From positions 62,001-126,000 of the forward strand of contig VWPU01009723.1 of assembly GCA_013398955.1 (NCBI GenBank): a DNA stretch of 64,000 nt, given 5' to 3'. Origin of the DNA: Callaeas wilsoni (lineage: Eukaryota; Chordata; Aves; Passeriformes; Callaeidae). Within the stretch, counting starts at the first letter, position 1. The number at the start of each line of letters is the position of its first letter. Positions 62,101-64,000 of this stretch are shown one piece after another. A program made the translations under genes and the position numbers. Below the pieces are notes generated by a model. That model was given only the letters and a program-made list of their open reading frames with translations, did not search any database and was not told the DNA's origin.

Positions 62101-64000
62101 TTTGATCTCCTGATTTTGGGTGATGACCTAGAGTTTCTCAGGGCCAAAACATCACCTAAAGAGAAAAGGCAGTGTGACTTTAGAGTAGATGCACACCCCG
62201 GGCTTTGCTTCTCTATGCTTGCTCCTCAGTGTCCCCAGTTTAGTTCTTGCACCCTAACTTTAGCTTTTCTTGTCATAGTGCTGTCTCACATCCCAGGTGA
62301 GAACAAGAGTCATGCTTCAGTTCACAACCCTGCCCTTTTTAGTGACACTTCAAAGAAATCAGTGTAGTGACACAAGTAATTTTTATTGCGTTGTAGGACT
62401 GTATTTTATGCTCTGAAGGAACACTTACTTCACATAAAGGCTTTGACATTTTTATAGAAATGGCTATAACTATGTTATTCTATACGAGGAAGAATTTATT
62501 AAGCCTAGATCTGGATCTCCTTTTATGTTATGCAAATGACTAATAACAACCCTTCTTCATTACCAGCTCAGTGCCCGGGCCAGGGCTATTAAATCCCCCT
62601 TTCCCTTCCTTCAGTCTGCATCTATCAGGCTGCCACATTAGGCTGCAATATCATCAGAATTCATAAAACCAGCCCAGGCTTGTACAGGGATAGGAGGCTG
62701 CAAAATTAAAACCCTAGTTGCAGAACACGATGGTTTTCTGCCTGTTGTGAGAGGAGCAAGCTGAGGTATTTTAGGGCATGATGTGCTGAGTAAGGCATGA
62801 CAACACCTTGTTTACTTGTGAATATGAAAAATTTCACAACCACCATATAGTGGGGGGAAAAAAGTAAGGGTTCATTCCCCTCACTGCTCTGCTCAGATTA
62901 CATATCCGGCTTTTTGTATTTTCAGGAGCGGTTTCTACTGAGTACCATTCAGATGTGCAATCATCCCCTACAACTCCTTGCTCTGCTCTCATCCTGGAGC
63001 TAGCTACAGAGGGCTGGGGCGCCTGTGACACCCAGCAGGGCTGCTGGGACATACCTGAGAAGATGTCACTGCATTCTCAGTGATTTTTAGATGTTCACAC
63101 TTGTTGTAAGACGAATCTTATTTCTCCAAAAAATCTTCAAGTGGGTTGGAGATTTGTTTGGGGGTTGTGTGAAATGCTAGAAGTTTGAAAGCAATAAGGA
63201 CTTTTCATTATGTAAAGTCAACAGACTAAGAGAGTAGCCATCCAAGACTCATTTGTTGCTGGATAACTGGGGGCAGTCCCCTGGGAGGCAGATGTGAATT
63301 AAACTTTAAAGATGTATCCCAGAAGTAAAGCCTGTTTCTCCTCAGTCTGGGATGACCACACAACCACTGAAACTGGGTAAATGAGCTGAGGACAGTAGTT
63401 GCTTCTCTGGCTTCTGTATGCTCTGAAAATATCAGCTGAATCAAGTCCTGTAAGTGAGAAAAGTAGAGGAAAACCTTTTTTTTTGTGGATGTGGATGGGA
63501 TTTTGTGTGGGCTAAACACCAACTGTTCAGCAACTTTTGTAGATGGATCTAGCACAACTGATCAGAAGTGGCATGTGCTGAGTGAAAAAATACATATCTG
63601 AGGGAGTTCCTGGCCATCATTTTATGGAAGAAAGGGAGAAGAAAAAGGCATTCCTGTGAGTTTCATTTTCTTAGCAGGGGAAAGTTATCAGTGTTCTTCC
63701 CAGAGCAGTTCCAGGAACTGTAATTATGCTTTTGTCTATCACAGAAGAAGGGTGTTTACACCTGACCTAGTCTCTGGGTAGATGGGATATTCTGTCTGGG
63801 GAAATTGTCACCTTCAGGCTGGCTGCTCTCACACAGCTAATGCAGAGCACAATTTTCCCCCACAGTGTAGTTGTAGCAACCTGCCAGTGTTCACCCAAGG
63901 CAACAGCGGTTTTCTCTGCTTTCATGGCCTTTAGGTCAGACTCTGGCCTGACAAAAAGTGCTAATGTAGATTCTTCAGAGCTCAGTCTGTGATTTCTGCT
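59196..64000. other. Unique non-coding DNA, no gene seen
   Basis: No CR1, gene or RNA gene is recognisable to the end of the window. The longest frames (60053-60487 plus, 60503-60916 minus, 61480-61857 minus and 61682-62068 minus) show no domain I recognise, and several overlap on opposite strands. A short alternating CA/TG tract lies at 60180-60201. Confidence 0.5.
60180..60201. repeat. Alternating purine-pyrimidine tract (CA)n-CG-(TG)n
   Basis: About 22 bases of strict purine-pyrimidine alternation: ACACA, a central CG, then seven TG dinucleotides. Such tracts can adopt Z-DNA under supercoiling and are prone to length change. The tract is directly visible; any structural effect is inferred. 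Confidence 0.85.

Overview
This window looks like nuclear DNA from a bird. The main evidence is eight copies or fragments of the CR1 retrotransposon (the dominant avian LINE). Several carry the diagnostic 3' tail with octamer-like ATTCTRTG repeats, the HWNRLPR-type ORF2 C-terminus, or the SGVPQGSVL reverse-transcriptase motif. Supporting signs are AT-leaning, CpG-poor base composition, low microsatellite content, stop codons in every frame every few dozen codons, and the absence of any operon-like or ribosome-binding-site structure. There are no N gaps.

I find no complete protein-coding gene, rRNA, tRNA, CRISPR array or intact mobile element. The window is best read as intergenic or long-intron sequence. 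Layout: 1-6 kb is unique non-coding DNA with one C-tract. 6.0-6.7 kb holds a CpG-dense, coding-like block on the minus strand that ends near an AATAAA signal; it is the best pseudogene or terminal-exon candidate. 6.7-17.7 kb is unique sequence broken by a short CR1 tail (9.7 kb), an A-rich tract (10.2 kb) and a G-quadruplex motif (11.2 kb). 17.7-18.2 kb is an internally deleted CR1. 18.2-35.9 kb is unique sequence with one 34-bp x 3 minisatellite (23.3 kb). 35.9-36.3 kb is a CR1. 36.3-50.9 kb is unique sequence containing one exon-shaped segment (37.4 kb) and an AT-rich, TAAT-dense stretch (47.7-48.0 kb). 50.9-59.2 kb is a CR1-rich zone with five pieces and the longest open frame of the window (52.4-52.9 kb, minus). 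59.2-64 kb is unique and featureless apart from a short alternating CA/TG tract.

There is no set of genes working together here. The mobile-element history is the clearest biology: six of the eight CR1 pieces lie on the minus strand, most are 5'-truncated as expected for target-primed reverse transcription, and two (17.7 kb and 57.5 kb) have unusual structures that simple 5' truncation does not explain. All exon-like calls are inferences from splice-like motifs, frame and composition, and carry low confidence.
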